A stretch of DNA of 64,000 bases from Simonsiella muelleri ATCC 29453. Lineage in GTDB: Bacteria; Pseudomonadota; Gammaproteobacteria; Burkholderiales; Neisseriaceae. Below the pieces are notes generated by a model. That model was not told where the DNA came from. It saw only the letters and a list, made by a program, of their open reading frames with translations, and did not search any database. Below, one piece after another: positions 16,532 to 26,041 of the stretch; within the stretch, counting starts at the first letter, position 1; the number at the start of each line of letters is the position of its first letter. Both the position numbers and the translations under genes were made by a program. The stretch spans positions 186,001 to 250,000 of the forward strand of contig NZ_CP019448.1 of the NCBI RefSeq assembly GCF_002951835.1, read 5' to 3'.

Positions 16532-17746
16532 CTATTGGCGATACGATGCCAAAAAACGTTCCAAACGATTCATGGCTTCTTCAATTTGATGCGTGTAGGG
16601 CAATGACACCACACGAAAATGGTCTGGTTTGACCCAGTTGAATCCAGTACCTTGTACCAAAAGCACTTTTTCTTGCAACAAGAAATCGTGTACAAATTTC
16701 ATGTCATCGCGAATATTGAATTTTTTTACGTCCAATTTCGGGAATAAGTATAACGCGCCTTTGGGTTTGACACATGACACGCCATCAATAGCGTTCAGCA
16801 TTTCCCACGCTTTATTGCGTTGTTCCAACAAACGACCGCCTTCAATCAGATATTCATTAATGCTTTGATAACCGCCTAAGGCTGTCTGAATTGCGTGCTG
16901 CATCGGCGTAGACGCACACAAACGCATGGACGCCAACATATCCAAACCCTCAATATAACCTTTGGCATCTTTTTTAGGTCCAGTTAAAATCATCCAACCC
17001 TGACGGAAACCAGCTACGCGATATGCTTTAGACAATCCATTGAATGTAATGCAAAATACATCAGGCGCAACCACCGCCATATGATGATGTACTGCGCCAT
17101 CGTACACAATTTTTTCGTAAATTTCATCGGCGAAAATCATCAAATGGTGTTGCCGTGCCAATTGTGCAATTTGTTCCAAAATTTCGCGACTATACACAGC
17201 GCCAGTTGGGTTATTGGGATTGATGATGACAATGGCTTTGGTTTTTGGTGTGATTTTGGATTTTAAATCATCAAGATCGGGAAACCAATCCGATTCTTCA
17301 TCACACAAATAATGGCGCACATTACCGCCTGCTAAAGTCGCTGCTGCCGTCCAAAGTGGATAATCAGGCGCAGGAATCAAAATTTCATCGCCATCATTAA
17401 GTAATGCTTGCATGGACATCATAATCAATTCGGATACGCCATTGCCAATGTAAACATCGTTTACGGTTAAATCACGAATACCATGTGATTGATAATATTG
17501 CACAACTGCTTTACGCGCTGAATACAAGCCCTTACTGTCGCAATAGCCTTGCGAAGTGGGCAAATTGCGAATCACGTCCATCACAATTTCGTCAGGTGCT
17601 TCAAAACCAAAAGGCGCAGGGTTACCAATGTTTAACTTAAGGATTTTATGACCTTCTTCTTCCATGCGTGTGGCTTCTTTGAGTACTGGGCCGCGAATAT
17701 CGTAGCAAACGTGTTCTAATTTATGGGATTTGGGAAAACGTTCCAT
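16532..17746 (-). CDS. alaA: Alanine-synthesising aminotransferase AlaA-like
   Basis: A 404-residue class I aminotransferase, matching AlaA (YfbQ) in length and start (MERFPKSHKLEHVCYDIRGP). It makes alanine from pyruvate and glutamate with PLP. NPNNPTGAVYS (about residues 176-186), FADEIYEKIVYDG (205-217) and the PLP lysine K240 in FNGLSKAYRVAGFRQGW are visible, with the C-terminal arginine in HFRVVSLP. I start at ATG 17746 because AGGAGC precedes it; the open frame extends 19 codons further but without homology. It lies downstream of pabBC on the same strand. Confidence 0.92.
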   Translation of the reverse strand: MERFPKSHKLEHVCYDIRGPVLKEATRMEEEGHKILKLNIGNPAPFGFEAPDEIVMDVIRNLPTSQGYCDSKGLYSARKAVVQYYQSHGIRDLTVNDVYIGNGVSELIMMSMQALLNDGDEILIPAPDYPLWTAAATLAGGNVRHYLCDEESDWFPDLDDLKSKITPKTKAIVIINPNNPTGAVYSREILEQIAQLARQHHLMIFADEIYEKIVYDGAVHHHMAVVAPDVFCITFNGLSKAYRVAGFRQGWMILTGPKKDAKGYIEGLDMLASMRLCASTPMQHAIQTALGGYQSINEYLIEGGRLLEQRNKAWEMLNAIDGVSCVKPKGALYLFPKLDVKKFNIRDDMKFVHDFLLQEKVLLVQGTGFNWVKPDHFRVVSLPYTHQIEEAMNRLERFLASYRQ

Positions 17747-17868
17747 GAGTGGTTGCTCCTGAATGTGGGGGAGTTGAGACAAAAAGGAAAGGATAATGTA
17801 CACGCTTTTGCGGCAAATTTGAAGTTTTCAGGCAGCCTGAAAATCATTTTGTGAATTTATTCATTTTT

Positions 17869-19644
17869 TCATTCAATCATGTTCACATCAAACCATCCAC
17901 GTAACGCATTGCCCACACGGATTTTTTCTGCACATTGCAGCATTTTGCGGTTGATTCGCGCTTCTTTCAGGCTGCCTGAACGCATCGCGTTGGTACGCGC
18001 AATGCTTGGCAAAATATCCAAATCCAGTGTAGGCGTTAACCATTGATTATTCAATAAAATCATCACGCTGCTGCGTCCACCTTCTAATAAATAACCGTCT
18101 TGATTGAAAAATAACGCATCAAATGCGCCTACTTTTTCTGCCGTTTGCCATGCTGCATCATACATGGGGCGATGTGTGATTTTATGGCGGCGCAAATAAT
18201 CATGATTGGCTAATATATTGTTGCTAATGATAATTTTTTGATTAGGCGATAATTCGTGAATGGGTGCATATTCGGTTTTCAGGCTGCCTGAAGCTGTTAA
18301 AATCAATTTCAAGCGATGAATTTGCGCGTGATTCAATGTGGGCAAAATGGCGTGAATGGTGTGTTCGGCGGTGTGTCGCGCAAACGGAATATTCAATTGT
18401 TTAGCGGAATTTTCCATTCTGTCAAGATGTTGATTTAAAAGTATAATATTTTGATTTTCTACGCGCATGGTTTCAAATACGCCACATTCGGGACGCAATT
18501 CGGTTACAAAACGAGCTTTCCACGCGCATTCATCAAATTCATTGTGGGCTTGGCTGTCTATGACAATGCCACTTCCTACGCCATAAGTGGCAGAAAATTC
18601 ATCTGATTTTTCTGTTTTAGACAAAAACAAACTGCGAATCACCACATTCAGGCAGCCTGAAAAACCCAGTGCTGTGTTGGGGGCGTATTCCAAAAATCCG
18701 ATGCTGCCTGTGTATAAGCCGCGTGGCGAATTTTCCAATAACGATATGATTTCCATGCTTTTTCTTTTTGGTGCGCCCGTGATGCTACCACATGGAAAGG
18801 CTGCCTGAAAAATTTGCGCGGCGGTTGTGCCGTGCTTGACTTGGGCTTGGACGGTGCTGGTCATTTGCCAAACTGTTCCAAATGCTTGAACTTTAAAGGG
18901 TTCTGGTACACTGACACCACCAATTTCCGCCAATTTACCCAAATCATTACGTAACAAATCCACAATCATGGTGTTTTCGGCGCGGTTTTTGGGGTCGTGT
19001 TGTAGGTTGATGGCTCGTTGTTCGTCTTGTCCATCATGCAAAATGGGGGCGGTGCCTTTCATGGGTTCGGTGATGATTTTCCCATTATTTTCAATGCGTA
19101 AAAATAATTCTGGCGAAAAACACAACACCCAATTTTCATCGGGTAAACATGCTAAAGCGGCGTAGGGAACATTTTGACGCAGACGGCTATACAGGCGGAT
19201 TGGGTTGCCATATGTTATGGTGTGTAATCGTATGGTGTGGTTGATTTGGTAGGTGTCGCCGCGTTTAATTGCATCGTGTATTTTATTGATTTGATTTATG
19301 TAATCTAATTTTTCGGTATCTAATTGTGGCGTAGCGATTCCTGCTGGTGAACCGTCATCGTGTTGTTTGAACCACGTTTCGGGATTGGCTAAAATGTGTT
19401 TTTGGGCAAACCACATTATTTTCAGGCTGCCTGAAAAATTAGCGTGTTCGGGTAATTTTTGTAATGCCAAACCGAATTCATAATCCGTAAAAATCGCACA
19501 AAAATAAGATTTTGCCCAACCTTGCGCCAATTTTTCATCTAAATCGTTTAATTGGTGGGCGGGTAACGTATCTTGATAACAAAATTTTTGCAATAAAATG
19601 GCTTGATTCTGAATACCATCATCAAATAAAACAAATGGTTGCAT
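17869..19644 (-). CDS. pabB: Aminodeoxychorismate synthase component I fused to 4-amino-4-deoxychorismate lyase domain
   Basis: A 591-residue fusion acting in folate synthesis. The PabB half (about 1-380) has EPMKGTAP with the nucleophilic lysine near K196, RAENTMIVDLLRNDLG and PCGSITGAPKRKSMEII. The C-terminal PabC-like half (aminotransferase class IV, PLP) shows FETMRVENQNIILLNQHLDRM, the lysine in RRHKITHRPMYDAAWQ, and YLLEGGRSSVMILL. The glutaminase PabA is not nearby. Four DUS copies are read in frame (FSGSLK, SGCLNVV, SGSLKTE and SGSLKEA types). ATG 19644 is chosen because the family starts there; the upstream open stretch is not conserved-looking. Confidence 0.92.
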   Translation of the reverse strand: MQPFVLFDDGIQNQAILLQKFCYQDTLPAHQLNDLDEKLAQGWAKSYFCAIFTDYEFGLALQKLPEHANFSGSLKIMWFAQKHILANPETWFKQHDDGSPAGIATPQLDTEKLDYINQINKIHDAIKRGDTYQINHTIRLHTITYGNPIRLYSRLRQNVPYAALACLPDENWVLCFSPELFLRIENNGKIITEPMKGTAPILHDGQDEQRAINLQHDPKNRAENTMIVDLLRNDLGKLAEIGGVSVPEPFKVQAFGTVWQMTSTVQAQVKHGTTAAQIFQAAFPCGSITGAPKRKSMEIISLLENSPRGLYTGSIGFLEYAPNTALGFSGCLNVVIRSLFLSKTEKSDEFSATYGVGSGIVIDSQAHNEFDECAWKARFVTELRPECGVFETMRVENQNIILLNQHLDRMENSAKQLNIPFARHTAEHTIHAILPTLNHAQIHRLKLILTASGSLKTEYAPIHELSPNQKIIISNNILANHDYLRRHKITHRPMYDAAWQTAEKVGAFDALFFNQDGYLLEGGRSSVMILLNNQWLTPTLDLDILPSIARTNAMRSGSLKEARINRKMLQCAEKIRVGNALRGWFDVNMIE

Positions 19645-19768
19645 AATTATTCTATCCAAATTGAAAACAAGATTATAGTCATTTGAGTTAAAGCAAACAA
19701 AATCTATTCTGATAATGTTAAAATAACAACCTACTACATTTAATCTCACACTACTAAGGACTTATGCT

Positions 19769-20689
19769 ATGGCTGAAAAACAATTAAAACCTTATGAAAA
19801 AATTGAACTTTCTGAAGACAGTAAATTACGCTCGCAAATTTTTGAAGAAAAAGTTATTGAATTTAAAGGTAAAATTACTTCTGAAGAAAGCGCAGATGCG
19901 CCTTTGCCAGCCGATTATCCTTACACCGAACGCATGAAACGCAGTCAATATGAATATGAAAAAAAATTACTGCAAATTGAATTGCTTAAAGTGCAAAGTT
20001 GGGTAAAAGAAACAGGGCAACGCATTGTGATGATTTTTGAAGGGCGCGATGCGGCTGGTAAAGGTGGCACAATCAAACGTTATATGGAGCATTTGAATCC
20101 ACGTGGTGCGCGTGTGGTGGCACTGGAAAAACCTACCGAGCGTGAGCGTGGGCAATGGTATTTTCAACGTTATATTGCACATTTGCCATCAGAAGGGGAA
20201 ATTGTGTTGTTTGACCGTTCGTGGTACAACCGTGCCGGTGTAGAACGTGTGATGGGTTTTTGTACGCCTGTTGAATATCAATTGTTTATGCGTCAAGCTC
20301 CTGAATTTGAACGTATGCTGACTGATGATGGTATCTTATTGTTTAAATTTTGGTTTTCGGTTTCGCAAGAGGAACAATTGCGCCGTTTCGTTTCGCGCAG
20401 CGTGGATCCGTTGAAACACTGGAAATTGTCGCCTGTGGACACGCAATCTTTGGATTTGTGGGACGCGTACACGGACGCAAAAGACCATATGTTTTTCAGC
20501 ACTCACCGCAAAGATGCACCTTGGACAATCATTAAATCAGATGATAAAAAACGCGCGCGTTTGAATTGTATTCGTCATTTCTTGTCGCAATTGGACTACC
20601 CCGAAAAAGACCACGAAGCCATTGGCACAGTAGATGGATCGCTGGTGTTGCACCCGAATGTGAATGAAACCAAACATTCATTTGGTTAA
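19769..20689 (+). CDS. ppk2: Polyphosphate kinase 2 family protein
   Basis: A 306-residue PPK2 family enzyme, which transfers phosphate between polyphosphate and nucleotides. Walker A GRDAAGKG (about 92-99), the lid region EKPTERERGQWYFQRY and Walker B-like FDRSWYNRAGVE (148-159) are all intact, and the C-terminus has WDAYTDAKDHMFFSTH. It is a single-domain PPK2 whose preference for ADP or GDP cannot be read from sequence. It is transcribed divergently from pabBC and converges on the restriction-modification operon. Confidence 0.93.
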   Translation: MAEKQLKPYEKIELSEDSKLRSQIFEEKVIEFKGKITSEESADAPLPADYPYTERMKRSQYEYEKKLLQIELLKVQSWVKETGQRIVMIFEGRDAAGKGGTIKRYMEHLNPRGARVVALEKPTERERGQWYFQRYIAHLPSEGEIVLFDRSWYNRAGVERVMGFCTPVEYQLFMRQAPEFERMLTDDGILLFKFWFSVSQEEQLRRFVSRSVDPLKHWKLSPVDTQSLDLWDAYTDAKDHMFFSTHRKDAPWTIIKSDDKKRARLNCIRHFLSQLDYPEKDHEAIGTVDGSLVLHPNVNETKHSFG

Positions 20690-20697
20690 TTAAATTG

Positions 20698-20740
20698 TTT
20701 GAGGCTGCCTGAAAATGGATTCAGGCAGCCTCAAAGTTTT
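20698..20740. terminator. Shared 16-bp DUS-pair terminator of ppk2 and res
   Basis: TTTGAGGCTGCCTGAA (20698-20713) pairs perfectly with TTCAGGCAGCCTCAAA (20720-20735) around a 6-nt loop, followed by GTTTTTA. It lies between two convergent genes, so it can serve both. Confidence 0.8.
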
Positions 20741-23343
20741 TATTTCAATTCATCAACCTTTTTCACAACACGATATTCCACATTTGTTAATTGTTTAAAA
20801 TGTTGTTCAGCGTACGCAATTTTGAGTTGTTCGGATTGGCGAAGTTGGCGTGAATCTACATTTTCTGTACCTGTGTTTTTGGTTTCTGCCACAAAATAAA
20901 CCCGTTCATCGTGATTCATTACAACTGCCCAATCAGGATTATAATTTCCTGCTGGGGTGCGAATTTTGAATTTTGCAGGCAGCTTGAAATAAAACACTAC
21001 TGCATTTTTTTCATTCGCATCATGGTTTTGGCAATCTTGGGCAAATTGATTTTCTGTTTGGCTGTCCAAAGGAATAAAACCGCGCTCATAAATCGTTTTT
21101 TCAGGTTGCGTGATTTCAAATGAATTTTCGTCCAAATAAAATTCATGAGACATTTCACGCATTTCATAAATTGGTTGTTCAATTAATTCATATTCAATGC
21201 CGTTTAACATCAATTCTTGTAATGCCATTTGGATTTCTTTGCTGGCTAATTGAATGAATTTTTGTGGATTATTTTGAATTTGTGCTATTTTTCCTGATTG
21301 CTGGATAATTTGGAAAATGGTTTGGCGCGTCAATTCGGTTCGTGTTTGGATTTCGCCCAAAATATCAGGAATATCATGGCTTTGATTCAATGCAAAGGTT
21401 AATTCAGAACGTGCCATTTGTGTTTCCACGCCATACGTTTCGCTCATTTGCAATTTGGCTTTTTGGTTGGAAATATTTGGTTTTTCAATTTCAGGCAGCC
21501 TGCGAATATTTTCTGCGGCTTTTTTAATCAATTCATCGCTAGAAAAATTGACTTTATAACGCGTTTGCTGATTAATTTTCTGCCAAATGGCTTGAAACAA
21601 AGGGTCGGCTAAAAAATCATCGCGCGTTTTCATTGTTTGGCGATTGCATTTGGGTTTTACACCGCCATTGGCAAATTTCACACCACAATCATCTGCAATT
21701 TCCTGTTGCAACAATTTAGCGAATTGTTCATAACTTTCATTGGCAATCACCGTTAAAACATTGTCGGATAATTCACGATGACGCGTACCGTCTTGCTTGA
21801 CTGGCAAACGCAAACCGCGCCCAATTTCTTGGCGTTTTTTGGTGGTGCTGGTGGTTTCGTTCAGCGTGCAAATCTGAAAAACATTTGGATTATCCCAACC
21901 TTCACGCAATGCCGAATGCGAAAAAATAAACCGCAATTCCGATTCAAACGACAACAATTTTTCCTTATCTTTCATAATCAATTGATAAGTTTTCTCTTCT
22001 TTTTCTTTTTCAGTTTTACCTTTTCTATCTTGGGAAAAATAACCGCCATGCACATTTTCAGGATTTTTGCCGTCCGAAAAATGGCGATATGCTTCTTCAA
22101 ACCACGTTTTAAATTTGCCATCTTCGCCATTTGCACCACGATAATTTTCTACTTTATCAATAAAAAACAAGGATAAAACCTTAATTCCTTTGGCGCGTAA
22201 TTTTTTCTCTTTGCGCAAATGTTCTTCCACTGTTTGGAAAATTTGGCGTTTCATAATTGCATCTTGCACAAAGCCATCGTATTCAAATGTCTGAATAATC
22301 TTGCCATTGGACAATTCAATTTTCCACATATCACCGTCTGAAAAAATCTGATTCACAATGTAGCCATCTCGATACAATTCATTTTCATTAGACTTTTGAA
22401 ATAAATCATCGTTCGCTTTGATGGTTACAGATTTTTTGTTGATGTCTTTATTTTTGGGGTCGCGTACCAAAATTTCCACTTTCGCTGAAATTGATTTTTT
22501 ACTGGGCTTCACGTCCAACAAACGCACATACGCACCCTCATTTGCATCATTTGCCAACACGCTATCTACCACAACTTGCTTGACTAAGCCCAACTGATAC
22601 GCTTGAACAGGATTCAAACTGTAAATTAAATTGTATGGATTTTTATGTGTTGCAGAATAACGCAAGGTAAACAAAGGATTCAGTTTTGCAATACTTTCTT
22701 GACTCAATTCACTTTCAAAATTTTGCGGCTCGTCCAAAATCACAATCGGTTGCGATTGCGACAACCATTCTATCGGTGCAAAACCTTGCTCACGCACCTG
22801 ATTGATAATATTGCTGTCTTTATTAAATGCTTGAATTGTCATGACTAAAATCTGAATATTCTGGTCTTCAGCAAACGTTTTCAGATTTTGCGGACGGCTG
22901 CTATCGTATTCGTGAAACGTCATAATTTGGCGGTCAAATTCATCATCAAAATGCTTTTTAGTCGCGCGCAAAGTCTGAATCACGCCCTCACGAATCGCCA
23001 CATTCGGCACCACAATCACAAATTTCAACCAACCATATTGGCGATTCAATTCATAAATCGTCCGCAAATACACATACGTTTTGCCCGTTCCTGTTTCCAT
23101 TTCAACGGAAAAATTTAAGCCGTTTGCGCCCAAATCGGTGCTTGCCAGACCGTTTTCAGTTTGGATTTTGGCGAGATTATTTGCCATATCCTCATGGCTA
23201 ATCAAACGCTTATTGGCGACAAAAGCCATGCCATTTTGCGTGAAATTCGTTTCAGGCTGCATTTTCAGGCTGCCTGAAAACACATCAAGCACCGCATTAA
23301 TCGCCTTTTGCTGATAATCCAACTTTTCAAAATTTAATTCCAT
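20740..23343 (-). CDS. res: Type III restriction enzyme, Res subunit
   Basis: An 867-residue SF2 helicase-nuclease. Motif I METGTGKT (about 82-89), motif II DEPQ (204-207, typical of type III Res), FSHSALREGWDNPN and motif VI QEIGRGLRLP are present. Near the C-terminus NPDWAVVM and, 15 residues on, AETK form a PD-(D/E)xK nuclease site. It needs Mod for recognition and cuts away from the site after ATP-driven movement. It starts 12 nt after the mod stop with GGAGC before the ATG, so expression probably follows mod. A DUS is read in frame as FSGSLKMQPE near the N-terminus. Confidence 0.93.
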   Translation of the reverse strand: MELNFEKLDYQQKAINAVLDVFSGSLKMQPETNFTQNGMAFVANKRLISHEDMANNLAKIQTENGLASTDLGANGLNFSVEMETGTGKTYVYLRTIYELNRQYGWLKFVIVVPNVAIREGVIQTLRATKKHFDDEFDRQIMTFHEYDSSRPQNLKTFAEDQNIQILVMTIQAFNKDSNIINQVREQGFAPIEWLSQSQPIVILDEPQNFESELSQESIAKLNPLFTLRYSATHKNPYNLIYSLNPVQAYQLGLVKQVVVDSVLANDANEGAYVRLLDVKPSKKSISAKVEILVRDPKNKDINKKSVTIKANDDLFQKSNENELYRDGYIVNQIFSDGDMWKIELSNGKIIQTFEYDGFVQDAIMKRQIFQTVEEHLRKEKKLRAKGIKVLSLFFIDKVENYRGANGEDGKFKTWFEEAYRHFSDGKNPENVHGGYFSQDRKGKTEKEKEEKTYQLIMKDKEKLLSFESELRFIFSHSALREGWDNPNVFQICTLNETTSTTKKRQEIGRGLRLPVKQDGTRHRELSDNVLTVIANESYEQFAKLLQQEIADDCGVKFANGGVKPKCNRQTMKTRDDFLADPLFQAIWQKINQQTRYKVNFSSDELIKKAAENIRRLPEIEKPNISNQKAKLQMSETYGVETQMARSELTFALNQSHDIPDILGEIQTRTELTRQTIFQIIQQSGKIAQIQNNPQKFIQLASKEIQMALQELMLNGIEYELIEQPIYEMREMSHEFYLDENSFEITQPEKTIYERGFIPLDSQTENQFAQDCQNHDANEKNAVVFYFKLPAKFKIRTPAGNYNPDWAVVMNHDERVYFVAETKNTGTENVDSRQLRQSEQLKIAYAEQHFKQLTNVEYRVVKKVDELK

Positions 23344-23355
23344 GATTTCAGCTCC

Positions 23356-25478
23356 TTACACGCACTCAAACGGAATGCCAGCATCGTGCATTTGTAATGC
23401 CATGTTTTTCTTTAATGCGTCTTTGCTATTGAATAAATTATCCAAAATAATGATTTTGTTTGGCTTTTGTGAAATCACATTCAACAAAAGATTTTCCGAT
23501 AATTCGCTCAACAACAAAGCATATCGGCGGTTATCATCGCGCAGCCAATACACGCCATTTTCAGACGACACGTCAGCCGTCAAAGGCAGCCCCAAACGCA
23601 GCAACAATTCATACACCATATTTTCAGGTGTTGCGTGCGCTGCTTGTGTATCGGTAAATATTTCAAGTGTTTCGCCTAATTGTGCCAAATCGGGTTTTTG
23701 CCAGCGTTTGAAATTGCTTTCGGCGAGTTTGAAGACTTTGAAACCCGTATCTACGCTTTGATTGTCTTTCAGGCTGCCTGAAATTTGGCTGCCTGCACGG
23801 CGAATGCGTTCTTTGGCGATTTCGGCGATATTGGCGAAACCTGCTTTGGCGGCTTCGGATTTTGGGTCGCATTCTTCGGGCAATTGCACGCAAATATAGC
23901 GGCGATTGCCACCGTCTTCGGCGTTGAGTTGCATTACGGCGTGGGCGGTTGTACCGCTGCCGGAGAAGAAGTCCATAATGATGCTATCTGAATTTGAATA
24001 TAATTCAAGCATTCTTTGAACAAAATTAGTTGGTTTTGGATAGTCAAAAAATGCTTTATTGTCAAATAATCGTTTCAAATCTTGACTGGCAGATTGCGAA
24101 TGTCCAACATCTTGATATTTCCAAATTGTCATGGGAGTAACGGTATTTTTAACTTCAGATAAGAAACGTTTAATTGAAGGTACATTATTACCTGTTTCTC
24201 CAAACCAAATGCGATTATCAGAAACAAACTCTTGAAAACGTTCTTTATTTAATCGCCAACTATATCCACTTGGTGGTAAAACTTTTCTACCACTCGGTGT
24301 CGTAATTTCATAAATATTGCTTTCAATCGCTGGTCCAACAGATAAATCGCTGCTTTTCCATATGCCGCGACTATCATTATCAGGATTGGAATAACGACTA
24401 TTAGCTTCATCGTTGCGTTTTAATCCATTGCAAACAGCCAAATCCTTATTTTTTGCATAACATAGTAAATAATCATGGCTTTCTGAAAAATGCCTTTTTA
24501 AATTTACTGGCGAATAAGCACGTTCCCAGATAACTTCTCCTACAAAATTCTCCGCCCCAAACACTTCTTCATCACACAACAATTTCAACTGCGCCTGTTC
24601 GTTGTCGTCAATGCTGATGAAAATCACGCCATCATCGCGCAGCAGCGTTTTTGCTAAATGTAGTCGTGGCAGCATCATAGAAAGCCAGTTGCTGTGGTAG
24701 TGTCCGTTTTCTTTGCTGTTTTTGCGAAATGCCCCTTGGAATACGCCATCGCGTTTCAGGTAGCCATCTGTATCGGTGTCGCCTACGCGCTGGGCGTATT
24801 CTTTGCGTGTTTCGCTGAATTTGTCGGGATAGATAAAGCTGTCGCTGCCTGTATTGTACGGTGGGTCAATATAAATCATTTTGACTTTGCCCGCGTAGGA
24901 TTTTTGCAGAATTTTCAAAGCTTCCATGTTTTCGGCTTCAATGAAAATATTTTGCGTTTGGTTAAAATCCACGCTTTCAGATTGGCAAGGCGCGAGCGTG
25001 TTGAATGTTGGGCTTTGAAACGTACGATAAGCATCGGTTTTACCTGCCCAATTTAATTGATAGCGTTCGTTTTGGTGGGCTAAATTGTCTTCGCCCAAAA
25101 CGAGTTTGAGTTTTTCCCAGTCAATTTTGTTTTCGGCGAAAACTTCGGGAAAGATTTGTTTTAATTCATTAATTTTATTGTAAATAATTGAATTTTCTTG
25201 TATAATTTCGGTTCGGTTCGGTTCGGTTCGGTTCGGTTCGGTTCGGTTCGGTTCGGTTCGGTTCGGTTCGGTTCGGTTCGGTTCGGTTCGGTTCGGTTCG
25301 GTTCGGTTCGGTTCGGTTCGGTTCGGTTCGGTTCGGTTCGGTTCGGTTCGGTTCGGTTCGGTTCGGTTCGGTTCGGTTCGGTTCGGTTCGGTTCGGTTCG
25401 GTTCGGTTCGGTTCGGTTCGGTTCGGTTCGGTTCGGTTCGGTTCGGTTCGGTTCGGTTCGGTTCGGTTCGGTTGCCAT
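23356..25478 (-). CDS. mod: Type III DNA methyltransferase Mod, phase-variable and out of frame (OFF) here
   Basis: The main frame (23356 up to the repeat) encodes a beta-class adenine methyltransferase: DPPYNTGSDSFIY (motif IV), a variable target-recognition stretch (roughly 24000-24550, more AT-rich), then FFSGSGTTAHAV (motif I). The residues before DPPY, including LKQIFPEVFAENKIDW, lie in the same frame and continue into the repeat tract. The likely start is ATG 25478 with TGGAG upstream; it reads MA then TEPNR repeats, but exits the tract in a different frame and stops at 25161. The mod frame itself has no ATG, GTG or TTG between the tract and its upstream stop at 25563. Losing one or gaining two 5-bp units would restore it. 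A shorter product from TTG 25098 is possible. Confidence 0.88.
25207..25473. repeat. Pentanucleotide tandem repeat, about 53 perfect units, in 5' end of mod
   Basis: TTCGG on the plus strand (ACCGA when read with mod) is repeated without interruption over 267 bp, about 53.4 units. No frame contains a stop: any frame reads the same five codons, giving TEPNR repeats on the mod strand and GSVRF repeats on the other. Such tracts slip during replication and switch translation on or off. Confidence 0.97.
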
Positions 25479-25560
25479 AATTGCGTCTCCAGTGGGTTAA
25501 AATGCAAAAATAGTAGTTGATTATTTGATGTTCTGCAAGCTCTTCAGGCAGCCTGAAAAG

Positions 25561-26028
25561 TTACCAACTGCCATATGGGTGTTTACTCAAATAGGCGTTG
25601 GTAAAATGCCCATGACTGGTGATTTCTTCGCCGAGCCAGTCAGGGCGTGGAAAATCGGCGTGTTCATTGGGCAATTCAATTTCTGCGACCACAAGTGGCG
25701 CATTTTCACCAAAAAATTCATCAATTTCAAAGATAAAGTTTTGATATTCAACCAAATGGCGCATTTTCTCAATTTTGAATGGGCATAAATGTTGCATCAT
25801 ATTATTGGCATCGGCGAGCGGAATTTCGTATTCAAATTCACTGCGTGTGGTGTCAGAAATGTAGCCTTTGAGTGTGAGCCACGCGCTTTCGTCCACAATT
25901 CGGACGCGAATCGCACATTCTTTTTCTACGCTGATGTAGCCTTGTTTTAATAAAAATGATTTTTGAATGAAGTCGCGCCAATTTTCATTGTTTAATAAAA
26001 ATCGTCTTTCAATTTCAATGTTTTTCAT
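25561..26028 (-). CDS. CYTH-domain protein (putative triphosphatase)
   Basis: A 155-residue single CYTH domain. The N-terminal signature EIERRFLL (ExExR/K type), alternating charged beta strands CAIRVRIV, AWLTLKGY and EFEYEIP, then FEIDEF and VVAEIELP, fit the tunnel fold that binds triphosphate and divalent metal. Single-domain bacterial members are often inorganic triphosphatases, but substrate is not proven by sequence. The start is the ATG at 26028, preceded by GGAAAA; two TTG codons precede it. It sits 13 nt downstream of hemJ and 82 nt upstream of the mod start, all on the same strand. Confidence 0.88.
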   Translation of the reverse strand: MKNIEIERRFLLNNENWRDFIQKSFLLKQGYISVEKECAIRVRIVDESAWLTLKGYISDTTRSEFEYEIPLADANNMMQHLCPFKIEKMRHLVEYQNFIFEIDEFFGENAPLVVAEIELPNEHADFPRPDWLGEEITSHGHFTNAYLSKHPYGSW

Positions 26029-26041
26029 CAACAATTTTCCA

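Noticed and set aside
19645..19749. N-terminal extension of pabB
   Set aside because: The 35 extra residues are AT-driven and not like the family start MQPFVLFDD.
25207..25473. CRISPR array
   Set aside because: The unit is 5 bp with no spacers and no cas genes nearby; it is a simple sequence repeat.
25161..25507. Repetitive open frames (TEPNR and GSVRF repeats) as separate genes
   Set aside because: A 5-bp repeat with no stop in any frame opens all six frames. Only the frame joined to mod has meaning.
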